Below are positions 1 to 10,839 of a DNA stretch of 64,000 nucleotides, one piece after another. The DNA is from Dicyema japonicum (Eukaryota > Dicyemida > Rhombozoa > Dicyemidae). The notes beneath the pieces are model-generated. The model did not search any database. It was not told the DNA's origin and was given only the letters and a program-made list of their open reading frames with translations. A program made the position numbers and the translations under genes. How positions within the stretch are numbered: the stretch's first letter is position 1; every line of letters starts with the position of its first letter. Location: the NCBI GenBank assembly GCA_011109175.1, contig RDEW01000005.1, forward strand, positions 324,043 through 388,042, read 5' to 3'.

Positions 1-1963
1 CGAGTCCACCAAAGCGAACGGGCAAGGTTGCTTGTTCCCATCCTTGTTCGTCGAATTCGACATTAGTAATACATTCGGTCGTAGACCGGAATAGGGAATC
101 AATCGCCCCGAGTTGTTGCATTTTCAGGTAACATGGAGCTCCTCGAAGGACGTAATTTAATTTCTGCGTGGATAAAGCGTTTTTCTTGAGAAAAAGAGAG
201 GTATGTGCATCCAGCATCCCAAGGCGTAAAAAAGTTTTTCTTAGTTGCTGTTCTTTAGCCAACAGAGTGTCGTTAATTCCAGTTTCAGCCAGAGGGCATC
301 CAAGTATTTCCAAATGATCCGGCTCGATTTCCGATATTTTAGGAATAATCCCCCGAAACATTAATAGGATCCGATTCCATTCATATCGGGAGAATCCATA
401 ATTAACAATTTCGCATTTGGATGCGTTTAGCTTTAAACCAAGCGTATCCAATTGGGTTAGTAATCTCTGTAGACAGTCATATACATTGTTAGGACCTCCC
501 AGAGTGCAATAATCCAAATACCACACGTTCAGCGGAGTAGTAAGGCATCTCATGACACGGTCGACACCGAGGCAGAACAATGCCGGTCCTAGTGGGTCTC
601 CTTGTTGAACCCCACATGACGAGGGAATGAAGTATTTCCCATGTACAAGACTGGACGGTTTTCCATACGAACAATGAACATAATTATATATAGACGGGTA
701 ATGGGTAAGACAATCTTCCAAAATTACATCGCGCCGTATGGTATTGAAGGCGTTTTTTATGTCAATCTTGAGGACCACACAAGGCATGTTCGTTCTGTTT
801 CCAGTAAACATCCGAACGGCATGAACCGCCGCCTCACATTCACCAGGAGTACCGACCCCTACTTGGGTTGGTCGCAGTTGTTTAACAAGCATCGGAAGGA
901 TTGCTCTGCTCGCAAGTTTAGAAGCCAGTCGACGAAAAACAAACCCAACAGCAATAGGACGAATTCCTCCTCCAAATTTATCAAAGGCAATTAACTTGGC
1001 GGAAAACATAATATGACGGATTGCTTCTGGTAATCTTCCGGAAAGCATTCTGTTGATAAATCTCGTTATAGCCGATAATAGCCGAACGCCAGAGTTCCCC
1101 GTATTCTGATCAATTAAGTTTTTTAGGTGTCCTGGACGGAGTCCGTCAAGTCCCCCACTGCTGCTTGGGGCGAATGAGAGGATCGCATCTTTCACGTCCC
1201 CCTCAGAAATAATCAGACTAGGTAATTCTCCAGAGCAAGTAGGGATCTGTTCGTCCACTGGCGGACCAGGATGTCGTTCAACCAGTGCATCGTAGGAGTG
1301 TTCAGTTGGCTCAATTAGACGGTTATGCTCTTCTAGAGTCCTCACGGTGGCCCGGACTCCACCTTCAGATAGTTTGCGATGTATCGCTCTTCCCAATCTT
1401 TGTGTTTCTGAGGCATGGTTCTCGTGGTTTGAGGGCTTGAAGGTATATTCTCGGGAGTCACTGAACAAATTTCCGGAAGAAAACAAGCAAATATTTTCCT
1501 TTACAATAGACGTTAGCGATTCCTGATTTTTCCTCTTCTGACAGGGCATACATAGCGTGTATGGTGCAAAGTAGAATAATCGTGTCCAATCCACTGGGTC
1601 AGTCGAAGAAATTGCCCTTTCAATACAATCGTGTAAACAGTCGGCGGCAGGAACACGGGCAGCTTTTGGAATTTTGATCATGATCCTTCGTGTAGATGCA
1701 AGGTTTGCAATTGATTCAAGGGTTTTCTGGTAATCTATTGGTATTCGTTCAGGTGAATTAGGTGGAGTCGATGGTGCTTTCGTCCCAGGAAGGAGGCATG
1801 CCTGGCAACACCAGTTGGTAATGGTGGTAAGGGCTTTTTTGGTCATTCCAACACATGACATGTGAAAAACCGACGAACAAACGACACAACATATCAGCCG
1901 CTTTCTTTTGTTAATTTTATTGCAAAATTCACAAAGCTCTTCTCTTTTGTCGATCTTGTGCAT
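1..1963 (-). CDS. PHD-finger non-LTR reverse transcriptase, 3' end outside window
   Basis: Read from the ATG at 1963, 654 codons run without a stop to the window edge, so the C-terminus lies outside. Residues 11-56 form a PHD finger: CxxC at 11/14, Cys26 and Cys29, His34, Cys37, Trp51 two residues before Cys53, and Cys56. An RT domain follows. Motif A is in KIDIKNAFN near residue 410, GVQQGDPLGPALF lies near residue 450, and the LPVRFGGL motif sits at the very end. This is a non-LTR element with a zinc finger upstream of the RT; nine or more broken relatives lie elsewhere in this window. Box C reads WYLDY at codons 482-486 (509-520), so the second catalytic Asp expected in this box is Tyr (codon at 509-511). 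The frame is otherwise intact. The upstream neighbour on the same strand is a cut R2-like element. Family assignment is firm; activity is doubtful because of the missing Asp. Confidence 0.85.
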   Translation of the reverse strand, partial: MHKIDKREELCEFCNKINKRKRLICCVVCSSVFHMSCVGMTKKALTTITNWCCQACLLPGTKAPSTPPNSPERIPIDYQKTLESIANLASTRRIMIKIPKAARVPAADCLHDCIERAISSTDPVDWTRLFYFAPYTLCMPCQKRKNQESLTSIVKENICLFSSGNLFSDSREYTFKPSNHENHASETQRLGRAIHRKLSEGGVRATVRTLEEHNRLIEPTEHSYDALVERHPGPPVDEQIPTCSGELPSLIISEGDVKDAILSFAPSSSGGLDGLRPGHLKNLIDQNTGNSGVRLLSAITRFINRMLSGRLPEAIRHIMFSAKLIAFDKFGGGIRPIAVGFVFRRLASKLASRAILPMLVKQLRPTQVGVGTPGECEAAVHAVRMFTGNRTNMPCVVLKIDIKNAFNTIRRDVILEDCLTHYPSIYNYVHCSYGKPSSLVHGKYFIPSSCGVQQGDPLGPALFCLGVDRVMRCLTTPLNVWYLDYCTLGGPNNVYDCLQRLLTQLDTLGLKLNASKCEIVNYGFSRYEWNRILLMFRGIIPKISEIEPDHLEILGCPLAETGINDTLLAKEQQLRKTFLRLGMLDAHTSLFLKKNALSTQKLNYVLRGAPCYLKMQQLGAIDSLFRSTTECITNVEFDEQGWEQATLPVRFGGL

Positions 1964-2021
1964 ATCGCTTCTGGTTACTTCTTTCTCAATTACACCACTT
2001 ATTACACCACTACTATTTTAT

Positions 2022-3248
2022 TCAGTGTTTAATTAGTTTTAGCCATATTGTCGACGACTTAAGGTCGACATGTGGGTTGTCCAATGCTCTGAAAAGGACC
2101 TTATGAATGCTTTTTAAGTTGATCTTTTCCATCAAATTATTATATTGTAATTCGATCAACGCCTTCACATTTACTAGCCCACCATCATCAACACCATACT
2201 TAGCAGACAAAAAAGGTCTGATAGTGCCTAGGTGGGTTGCCCGTGTTTTCTCGGTCGTTATTATGGCGTGCTTCCTAGCAGACACACTTGACCCAGCTAT
2301 CAGGGTGTCGTGCATTCGCATTAGGATACGCTCACTTAGTTGGACTACTCCACACAGTCCACGGCCGAATTTATCACGAGGTAAATATAGTCTCTCCTTA
2401 TTGGCTGCCAACACATGGACATGGTTCTCTCTGAGTACTCCACGGATCATAACATCCATCTCATCATACTCTTTGGGGTCAAACTCCACAACACCTATGT
2501 AGTAGTTTAGCAGCGAGACACCATACTCATTTAATGCTAGGATCAAATTCCTTGCATTTAGAGACGTCTTACACAATAACGCTGCTCTTTTACAGATGCC
2601 TTCAGTAATTTGTCGCTTTGTCTCAGGCATTATAAGGGACTTTGGAGATTCGGTAACACCCAGATACTTATATCTCTCGTGTTCCTCTAGGACTCTTACT
2701 AACTCGCTACATACTTGCGTGTTAGTCGCAGACTTTGAATAATTCAAATCTAGTCCTAAACTCTCAAAGAATTCCCTGGCACAGACCCCCATGGAGTAGA
2801 GCTCCTCTGCTGTTCGAGCATGCATCTTCAGGTCATCGATAAAAAGATGGTGATTTGTACTGAAACAAACCCCCTCACAATGAACTGGTATTTGCTCAAA
2901 CCGGTCATTGAGGTGGCGACTCAATGGCTCCAAACAGAGAACAAAGAGCAGCGGAGACATGCTATTCCCCTGAAGGATCCCCCTCTTGAGTTTTACCTCG
3001 CCTATCCAATGCCTATTATAGTTCAGATGAATACTCCACCTATTCATCACAGCCACTACAAAGCTGATGAACCACACAGGCATACACAGACTGTGTAGGC
3101 ACTCGACGAAATAAGAATGATCAACTGAATCGTAAGCCTTCTTCACATCCACCCACATAAACAAAAGTGAGTTTCCGTGAGACACAGAAAGGCATTTGTT
3201 GATCAAAGCCTGCTCTTTTGCCCCCTGAAAATTTCGCACAGTACCCAC
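2022..3248 (-). pseudogene. R2-like reverse transcriptase, open fragment
   Basis: A 408-codon open frame holds the RT catalytic core of R2-like copy 1: VDVKKAYDSVDH (motif A), LQGNSMSPLLFVLCLEPLSR (motif B), FIDDLKMHA (box C with both Asp) and the thumb region. Its last few residues are non-homologous sequence beyond the truncation at about 2036. The matching protein in copy 2 continues for about 130 more residues with a zinc knuckle and nuclease, so this one lacks both. The upstream frame (3278 onwards) encodes the preceding fingers region and is offset by a frameshift between GILSENQ and VGTVRN. Confidence 0.8.
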
Positions 3249-4860
3249 CTGATTCTCAGAAAGAATCCCATTTGCTTCTACAAACTCTTGACCTCACTAG
3301 CCACCAATTTGGTCATCAGTTTATACAGGGTTGGCATGCAGGTTATCGGTCGATAATCTGCAGCAGACTGGGGGTTGTCCAGCTTTGGGATCAAATAAGT
3401 TGTCCCTGTGCATGCCCAATCAGGAATCGTTTCCGGATTAGTGATGCTTTTCTGTAATACACGACACATAGACTCGTGTAATGAAGTGCATCTTTTGATA
3501 AAGAAATTATAAACTTTATCGACCCCGGTCGTTTTCCAATCAGGGAGATGTCTCACTACCGCCTCAAATTTCTTGCGAAAAACGAAAATTCCGCAAGATT
3601 CCGCCAAGAAAGGAGCGGCGCTGTACGGGACATTCCACGCATTTCCTCTGCGTGGTTTAGCCTCCCACATACTACCCCATGTGGAAAGCATTTCCGCGTC
3701 CTGCTGGGAACATACACTATGGCCATTGTCATGTAGGCGACGGTAAAACAATCTGCGATTAAACTCAAACAGATTATTTTCTCTCCTTCTCTTACACCGA
3801 CTTTCATGTGTATAGAGTTTCCTCTTATACACCATTATTGCTCCCTCTAACTCCACCTTTGCACTCCTCAACTCTTTGAGGTCCCATTTGGGAACACGGA
3901 GTTTANTGGGAACATACACTATGGCCATTGTCATGTAGGCGACGGTAAAACAATCTGCGATTAAACTCAAACAGATTATTTTCTCTCCTTCTCTTACACC
4001 GACTTTCATGTGTATAGAGTTTCCTCTTATACACCATTATTGCCCCCTCTAACTCCACCTTTGCCCTCCTCAACTCTTTGAGGTCCCATTTGGGAACACG
4101 GAGTTTACTAATTAGCCCCTTTACTATAGCCGGTGCTTTTTCTAACCCCTCTCGCCACACTACTTATGTTCCCCTCCAGTGCTTCCAGCTCAGTCTGTCT
4201 CCAAGCAATCTTGGCACAGATCTGCTCCCTCCATTTACTGGGTGGTCTGGGCTTGTCTGTCAATTCCTCATAGGTGATCTGTGCTGCATACAGCACTAGG
4301 GAGATCTCACCCAGTGACCCTACTGGCTTAGCCTCCACCGCATAAGCCACAGCCTTATTGATGCAGGTTAACACTACACCGTTAACCTTACATTAGGAAT
4401 CTTGCGGGTAAATCTACGGTCCTCGAGTGGACATCTGCCGCTGCAGCGAGATTCCGCGCGAAGACCTCATAAACATGCTTGAGCTGCAACGTATCACAGC
4501 TCTGGTGCTCGTGCTCTCTTTGACAGTTGTGGTCACCTGGTCCCCGCCCCTTTAGACCAGTACCCTCTTTGCCTACAGCCATCTTCTTGAGTTCACTCAC
4601 AGATATAGCAGTACTGAATCTGTCACTGGAGAGCTCCGCCAAGTATGGCTAACCATTCCAGGGCATTCGAGATAGCCTGCTACGTACCTGCAGGACTACC
4701 TGCCTCACCCATTCTTTTGGGTCATCTGCCACAACGCTCTTCGATATGGCAAGAATTACATTCATACAATCAGGTAACCCTTCTCCTTTTTCCTTTCAAC
4801 ATTTTTCCCAACTCGAGAGAGTTTTAACGCCACCGAATCGAAAGCAAGTTGCATGTTTTA
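2036..4860 (-). mobile_element. R2-like non-LTR retrotransposon, copy 1 (3' truncated)
   Basis: This copy encodes an RT of the restriction-like-endonuclease (R2/HERO/NeSL-like) class, in pieces. In minus-strand order there is an N-terminal region (4642-4108), then the fingers and palm with YRPITCMPTLYKLMTKL, LKRGILQGNSMSPLLF and box C FIDDLKM (about 2818-2843). It is almost identical to the copy at 23690-25898 but stops at about 2036, before the zinc finger and endonuclease, where unrelated sequence leads to the PHD-RT ORF. The reading frame is broken at about 3250-3278, at the N at 3906 and at 4108, and the N-terminal part shifts frame again near 4380. The 5' limit is uncertain. Confidence 0.8.
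3705..4107. repeat. 201-bp tandem duplication flanking a single N
   Basis: Positions 3705-3905 are repeated at 3907-4107 with two visible substitutions. The two copies are separated only by the N at 3906. The duplicated piece encodes part of the R2-like N-terminal region, which therefore appears twice. The most economical reading is two overlapping contig ends joined with a gap symbol, not a biological duplication. Confidence 0.85.
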
Positions 4861-4929
4861 ATTTATTAAAGGATAATTATACAGTTAAACGTAAATGAGA
4901 TTAGATAACTTATAAAATTAATTTAATAT

Positions 4930-5200
4930 TCATTTATTTTTTAAAAATTGTTTTACAATATGGCGAACCTATAAATACATTATTAAATTATTTGGCGTGC
5001 AGTTGCCACGTTGTTGTGTCTCTTCTTTGTTGTTCATTATTTTGTCTTTTCTTTTGATCTTATATTGTAATATATTTTTTTTCAATATTGTATATTTTAA
5101 TGGATTCATCAAATAATGTTGAAGGTTGTTATCAAAATGTCTAATATATATTTCGGTAACCTATAAATATGGATTATTCTTTACTATTTGATTTGTCCTG
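4930..5200 (+). repeat. Left arm of a long inverted repeat
   Basis: This AT-rich stretch, including TACAATATGGCGAACCTATA and, further right, GAAGGTTGTTATCAAAA and TTTCGGTAACCTATAAATA, matches the reverse complement of 10840-11095 with many small differences. The arms lie about 5.6 kb apart. No long coding frame is visible in either. They may be the ends of one large element or two inverted copies of a non-autonomous one. Confidence 0.6.
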
Positions 5201-5399
5201 AAAGAGAATATTTGTTATCAAGAAAAGAAAACATAATTGTCAAAACTATTACTGTCCTGTTCTATTATCAACCTTCTTCACTATCATAAAACCTCCTTCC
5301 TTCTTTTTGATGGATTTTCATAATTCTTTTCAATTGAAATTGGTCTATTTCTATTATCATTCCTTTAATACTTATCGTTGATTGAACCGTTTTCTGATT

Positions 5400-5785
5400 T
5401 TATTGATATACTCAATGCACATGAACCGTGACCACCAGTGTACTTAGAGAACATATTCTCAATAGGATTCAAAAATAGGAGAACACGGAGGCAATACTTT
5501 TAGTTTGCTATTGTTTTGATCAAAATTTTACTTTATCAAAGCTCTTTTATGAAATGGAACATTATCGCAGATCACCACAATATTTTGTAATTTTTCTTCA
5601 TTTACCAAATATTGGAAAAGATCATTTATATATGCCATGAAACTTTCCGTGCTATATGGCTTTATTGAAATTTGTAAAATATGATCCCCGATTTTGACAT
5701 TGCACAGCACACACTAATATTCCTTGATCTGATTGATTTAACCACTAAAGTCGGCGTTTGGCCATTTTTAGCTCCAGAGTACCCA
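5400..5785 (-). pseudogene. DDE (IS630/Tc1-like) transposase fragment
   Basis: Minus-strand frames read GYSGAKNGQTPTL, then SRNISVCCAMSKSGIIF, then FMAYINDLFQYLVNEEKLQ and IVVICDNVPFHK. The last is the second catalytic Asp motif (DNxxxH) of DDE_3-type transposases. The fragment ends soon after it, so the third acidic residue is not visible. At the N-terminal side it abuts a LINE 3' fragment at about 5780, sharing a stretch like GGGTACTCTGGAG with it. The frames are shifted and the copy is dead. It lies just inside the left inverted-repeat arm and may belong to the same element. Confidence 0.55.
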
Positions 5786-5789
5786 CAGC

Positions 5790-6070
5790 TTTCCTGTATC
5801 GACGACTGAAGAGGTGGGTTTCTTTTCCAAATTTACGTGTATTTGAGGATTCTAGTCTTGAATAGAAACGACTTGTTTTGTGATCACAGACCGATGAAAC
5901 CGGAACCGATGAACCGGAATGATTGGGGCGTGGTCAAGCATTTGGGGAAAAAGATTGGCAGATAGATTCGTTAGACGTACCAATTTGGCTATAGCGAATT
6001 GATATTGTACAAATTTGATATTGAAACTCAATAAGCCCATGAGGCACAAGCATACTCAACCGTTGGTTTT
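5790..6070 (-). mobile_element. LINE C-terminal fragment (same family as 40780-41370)
   Basis: The reverse complement parallels 40940-41240 closely: the GGTTGAGTATGCTTGTGCCTC stretch, then CCAAATTGGTACGTCTAAC, the Thr-Pro-rich segment and the TCGATACAGGAAA tail. It encodes the C-terminal part of a CR1/Jockey-type RT protein in broken frames. Confidence 0.65.
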
Positions 6071-6441
6071 AAATGTTGATTGTGGTTAAATTTTTTTGAA
6101 AAAAAGATTAATTTTTGGTGAGAGGGTCCCTTCCCAACAAACCAGTTTTGAGAACGATTTTAACTATATACTTTTTCCACTACATATCCATACTGTATTC
6201 AGCAACATTTCAAAGTGACATGCAATTAATTCAGCTTTTTCTTCTTGGTTACTCATGTACTTTTTTTCTTTGTCAGTGATTCCTCTTTCTTCGAAAAAAA
6301 ATTTCCACTTTTACACAAACAAATATTTACCCAGTATTTTATTAGATATTCGCTCATAAAACTTTCTTCAGACGCAACAAGATTAATATTTTTTTCGGAA
6401 TTTTACAATACGTGTAAATTATATTTAAACAATAGAAGTCA
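6071..6441. other. No gene recognised
   Basis: AT-rich sequence. A plus-strand frame begins at 6245 and runs into the dispersed repeat at 6442-6555, but it is low-complexity (Phe/Leu/Ser rich), has no recognisable motif and is probably chance. Confidence 0.4.
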
Positions 6442-6555
6442 GGTAGTTGCCGCCCTCACTGCGTGGCTGTTCCCACTCAAAATTGCGAGCGAAATTCGCT
6501 CAAATAGCCAGCGGCGTTCACGGAGATCTTCAGTGCATGAGGTGATCCGGTTTCC
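6442..6555 (-). repeat. Dispersed hairpin-bearing repeat, copy 1
   Basis: About 110 bp, found again at 18850-18962, 23458-23565 and 36500-36590. Read on the minus strand it has the order TGCAC..GAGATCTCCGTGA, CGCTGGCTATTTGAGCGAA, a perfect hairpin GAGCGAAATTCGCTC, then GGGAACAGCCACGCAGTGA and an AT-rich tail. No coding frame is shared among copies. Confidence 0.65.
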
Positions 6556-6599
6556 AAGACGTCCGAAAAACTCTACCTTTCAAAATAGTAATAATCTTC

Positions 6600-6745
6600 A
6601 TATCAATTGTTACACTCAATGTCTTTGATCATCTGTGGAATGGGATGCCGACCTTGTTTAATTTCAAGGTTCCCAATTTTTTTGTCCGAGGTAAATAGTG
6701 ACGTAGACAACTTTCTGCATTCACCACGAGGATAGATGATAACGG
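6600..6745 (-). mobile_element. Jockey-like LINE RT fragment
   Basis: Minus-strand translation gives LFTSDKKIGNLEIKQG, matching the VTTLFTSDKRLGRR segment just after box C in the LINEs at 11480 and 29030. Only this short piece remains. Confidence 0.5.
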
Positions 6746-7080
6746 TGTATTTTTGATGTAATTTGATTTAAAATCTTTTTATTCGTAAAAATTTTGGAAT
6801 TGATAGTCACCATCTGTGAATGGTTTCCCATTTTTGATCTCATGACTGAAGATTAAGCATTTAATATTAGTAATCCTGGCAGACGAACTTTCAATTTTAA
6901 TATTTTTTTTCTTCCACAGCTAGTTTTCGTGCATCGCCAATTGGACATTTTCTTGAAAAAACTTTTAATTAAACTGTTTCTCCAGATTAGATTTTTTGGG
7001 GGGTTTTTCAACGTGACTAGGAATGTGTAGAAATTGTTTTTCCTGGTTTCCAATTGATTTTTAACCAAGTTTGGTGATTT
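6746..7080 (-). pseudogene. Possible hAT transposase relic
   Basis: Minus frames contain IKCLIFSHEIKNGKPFTDGD, which resembles the I-A-K-x-G-K-P-F-T-D/E-G segment of GTF2IRD2/ZBED-type hAT transposases, preceded by a short Cys-bearing segment (WRCTKTSC). Frames are broken. The assignment rests on one motif. Confidence 0.4.
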
Positions 7081-7685
7081 GAATTAGGATCCCCACAAAA
7101 TAATTAGTTGTGGGAATCTACGACATCCGGTAGTGAAAGTCTAAATTTTTTAAAGCAGGAGTGGTGGGGTTACGTAAAGCTTAATATTGAAAAGTTACCC
7201 GTCCGTATTAGTATCAAGGTGCAATGAATTCAACGGATAATTCGAGGTTGTCGTATTTCGGATTTTGGAGTAAGGGATACTTTTCATGAAAAAAGTGATG
7301 ACACCCCATCCATGGACAGTTGATCGGTCTCGTCGGATGCTATATTTTGTAACGACAGGGGGTGGGTGAGATGGAGAGTTTAGTTTCTCGTAGGACGAAT
7401 ATGTTTACATTGTGTTTCTAAGGAGATTTCTGAGTCCCAACATTTTCCCCTTCACATCGTTATTTGCAAATGTATGCCCTGGACGACCTCATCATGTCAC
7501 CACATGTAGTCATGACGTAACATACCCATCATTTAGAGGCCAAATGATCAAAGATACTTACCTTGACTACAAATGATGACACATCTTCGATCCACTTCAA
7601 AACAGATTCCAGTCTTGAGGGTATATAATACATCAAGGTGCATTGTTACCATAGTTTAAACACGTTGTTGAAGATTTAACATCAA
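7081..7685. other. No gene recognised
   Basis: About 600 bp without a coding frame or repeat that I can recognise. Base composition is like its surroundings. Confidence 0.4.
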
Positions 7686-7689
7686 CACG

Positions 7690-8045
7690 GGGGTAGCCCA
7701 TTCCTTGAAGAGGACTGGGTTAAGGGCTTTTGAGCTGATCTTTTTAATAAGGTTTAATTGCGTAACTTGATCAACTTCTTCATATTCCTAACCTCACCAT
7801 TATTGACGCCATACAAGTATGCTCGTATAGTGCCTAAGTGAATCCCCCAGGATTTGTATATTTAATATGGCACATTTCCTGTAAGACAAACCAAACCGCC
7901 AGGATCTTAAGGAAAATGCGGTCGCTCATGTTAGTTAATGCAGACAACTCCAGACCGAATTCAACAAGTAGTAAATAGAGTTTTCGTTTATTCACAGATC
8001 GGACATGGACGCGGTTGCCCCTCAGTACTTGTGTGATCACTAGGG
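7690..8045 (-). pseudogene. R2-like relic, thumb region
   Basis: Minus-strand frames align in order with the R2-like protein of 23989-25608. VLRGNRVHVRSVNKRKLYL corresponds to VLRENHVHVLAANKERLYL, then LSALTNMSDRIFLKI to VQLSERILMRM, then GTIRAYLYGVNNGEVRNMKK to the GTIRPFLSAKYGVDDGG segment. It is clearly diverged and frameshifted, so it is older than the two near-identical copies. Confidence 0.7.
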
Positions 8046-8089
8046 CGATTTTTATTTTGACTTTATAAATCGGAAATTTTGATTTTTTT

Positions 8090-8400
8090 GACTATGATAA
8101 ATTTATCTACAAATTTTTTTAATATAAAGAAAAACTAATCAAAATCTTTATTAAAATACAGAATAGTGTATTTCAAAACGTTTTCAGGTTTAAAATTTCT
8201 GTCTTTAGATAGTAATTTTTCCAATGAAGAAAAAGTTATCTCAACAAATGTGGAAGGACACCTTTTCAAATAGTTGTATACATATGGAGAAATATGTTGT
8301 TTTTCCACTTTTGTGATAGAAAGCACTTGATTGACAATTAATCTTGATTTCAGTACTTCCTGATTCCACATTAATCGTCTCCGAAATGAAATCTCTGAAT
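8090..8400 (-). pseudogene. hAT transposase C-terminal relic
   Basis: A 78-codon frame reads STFVEITFSSLEKLLSKDR, then FKPENVLKYTILYFNKDFD. This is the hAT C-terminal dimerisation pattern (FVExxFSxLKxxLxxxRxxLxxEN...YFN). A second, more eroded copy of the same end lies at 56385-56560. Confidence 0.55.
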
Positions 8401-8494
8401 GTATTCAACAGCGTCTTCGCGATCTATCGCAAAATCACTTAGAACATCTTCATTCATCTGACAGATAATCACTGATCATAAAGTAAATGCCACC

Positions 8495-9037
8495 GTGCTC
8501 ACACGACTTGAAGTCTACCACCCCCACGTATCCGGCTGTTCTTCTAGTCAGACACATCAAATCTCCATACGGGAATTGGTTGCTGAATTTAAAAATAATT
8601 TCCGGACCGATTTCTCAAAAAAATACAAAAACACATTCATCCATGGGCCGGAGATTTTCAGCAGACGGAGAGAACAGTTTTATCTCATAATGAACACAAG
8701 GTGATTTGTAATAAAATAAATCTTCATTCGAAAAAGTGTACTGTTCAAAGAAGTGATCCCTGGTAGTAAGGTTTCGAATCCATGGCTCGCAGCTGAGATA
8801 TATGAGGTTGAAGAAAAATGTTTACCAGACTTCTTAATTTTGATATTCAGGAGAAATTTGCCTAGTGCTGGAATAGCTAAGAGAAACATCTTGAACTACA
8901 TTCTCCCGTGGGCCAGCGTGAAGTTTTCCAGAGGAGTTCCCCTAGGCATTTCTTCAAATCCGATTGCTGAAAGAGGTCGGGATCACCACAAGTTAAATTC
9001 GCAGTTTATGTTACATGAGACTATTTTTAGTGGATAA
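8495..9037 (+). other. Unassigned open stretches
   Basis: Two frames (8495-8704 and 8753-9037) are open for about 70 and 94 codons. The second includes SKVSNPWLAAEIYEVEEKC. I recognise no family, signal peptide or membrane segment. They may be exons or part of an unknown mobile element. Confidence 0.25.
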
Positions 9038-9169
9038 TTTTTTATATAACTACTTTTAAATTGTCTTATCAAACCTAAAGGGATTGAATGACCTAAAATA
9101 TGTCATGTGCGTAATTATAACATTTATTGCTAAAAAGCACTCTCGAGAAAGTATAATATTAGGTAAGTT

Positions 9170-9415
9170 TTCCTTGTGTCGTATTAATACCTTCTGCCTC
9201 CACTATTATCCTTTGTTACGCGCTAGTTCTCTTAGGTAGTCCAACCGCCGATAGGTCTTCGTTCAAGATAGTCGGAAATGTCGTTCTTTACCTTCCACGG
9301 AATGCGGCTACTGTGTGTGCTAAGTATCCATTGCGACATTTGCGGGGACCTGGTCATTTAGACGAAACACGTGGCCAAAAAGGCTTCATCTTGATTTGAA
9401 AATATCATTTTGTCT
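9170..9415 (-). mobile_element. RTE-like LINE C-terminal tail relic
   Basis: The minus-strand frame reads FRGRxRTTFPTILNEDLSAV, the same segment as ARTTLPVVLDEDLSWIG in the RTE element at 42591-42785. Only the tail remains. Confidence 0.55.
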
Positions 9416-9499
9416 TTGAAGAATCATCAAAGAGCAGTTTGCAATTAATAAATTAGAGTTATGAGAAGGAAATTTTAAAAAATTTTTAGATATGTTAAA

Positions 9500-9810
9500 C
9501 CAGTGGTTCTCAACGAGGGCGATCGTCCACGAGGAGCCATTGTCATTTGAAAAATTAAAGAAGGATAAATAATCGAGTCTTATACTATAAATCTTCGAAA
9601 TCTATTGAAATCCTTTGCAATGTGGAACAGTGTTTTCCAACGCGCTTAATCGAACTTAAACCTAATCATCCAAAGCAACTCAATTGGAAAAAAACAGAAA
9701 TTTTTTTTGAATTAAAAAAGAATTATGAAAATAAAAACACTTTTCTTTATAATAAAAGTATATTTCAAAATGTTTCTGTAATATTTTATTCATACAAGTT
9801 GCATAGATAA
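9500..9810 (+). pseudogene. hAT element 5' end with BED-region relic
   Basis: CAGTGGTTCTCAAC at about 9501 is a typical hAT terminus and resembles the termini at 19012 and 31965. Downstream, a frame at 9622-9810 contains PKQLNWKKTEIFFELKKNYE, matching the region after the BED zinc finger (KPSKLxxHLxxKHP...FFExKKxxYE). No downstream transposase core is recognisable. Confidence 0.45.
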
Positions 9811-10838
9811 TTTCAAAAACTGGGTTATTTTATTTGTAGGTAATCCCCATTCGATAGCAGTGTTATTCGCCCGTGTTTAGATTATTCACGAAATTTTATA
9901 AAAAGATTCTTCAAACATACAGAAAAGCTAAGGATCTGAGGCATGTAAAAACAATAGGTGGATTAATACTAAAAAAGCTTTGCAAATCAATTTTCATTAG
10001 TAACAAATTTTGAAACTTTAGAATAACGTTCTTTGCTCTTGAAAGTGCTTCTTTATAATAATAACTGCCTTTTCTCCTATTTTGAAATGTTGTCTGTTCA
10101 TTTTCAAGCTTAAATTAACTCAATTTTAGGTAAAAACATTCTATCGGATATTATGAAGAAAAAGTTATCTCAACAAATAATGATATTTTGTTATACCATA
10201 CAGAATAGTTTTAAATATTGAGAAAAAGCGTTCTCTGCCAAAATGATTTAAATTGTAAGCCTAAAATTAATCTGAACGATTTAGTTACTAATGGATTTGA
10301 GTTTCAATTCTATATCTTCATCACAAAATAATCGTAACTTGTAGCCCTTGCTGCAATTATCATTTGGCTTCGCTGTTGAAAGCTTTTTCAATTGAAGAGG
10401 CATCTATTAACATTAATAATTCTCATAGCTATAAAACATCCGAAAATGAACGTTATCACAACTTCTGATAATGAGAGTCAAATTTAACAAACTAGAAGGT
10501 TAAATCATACAATAAAATAGATTACTCAACATTCACTACCCTCGTTGACATTTGGGTTATTCAATACAGGTCTGATCGATTTGCCGACAATCAATAAAGT
10601 TTCAATGAATTTCAGAATTGAGAATAGATTTTCCACAAAAATTCAAACTGAGCAAATGTTAAAGCAATTTCTCGAACGAGGATAGTTATATCGGATCAGC
10701 ATCGTAAACAATCGGTTGTAAAGATTAGTTTTTCTTGAAATATAATAGTAAATTTACAAAATATTGATAGAAAAAATTATCCACTAACGATACTTTCTTC
10801 AAATAAGCTATAAATTTGGAACAATAAATATCGAAAAA
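9811..10838. other. AT-rich stretch with hAT-like scraps
   Basis: No gene seen. A 25-nt block near 10166-10190 is identical to one near 8227-8252 inside the hAT relic, on the same strand, suggesting another worn copy there. Confidence 0.4.
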
Positions 10839-10839
10839 T

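Noticed and set aside
2107-2502. Plus-strand 131-codon frame
   Set aside because: It is antisense to the conserved R2-like RT, and the same shadow appears antisense to copy 2 at 24521-24904.
6245-6628. 127-codon plus-strand ORF as a gene
   Set aside because: Its second half is the reverse strand of the dispersed hairpin repeat and the first half is Phe/Leu-rich low complexity.
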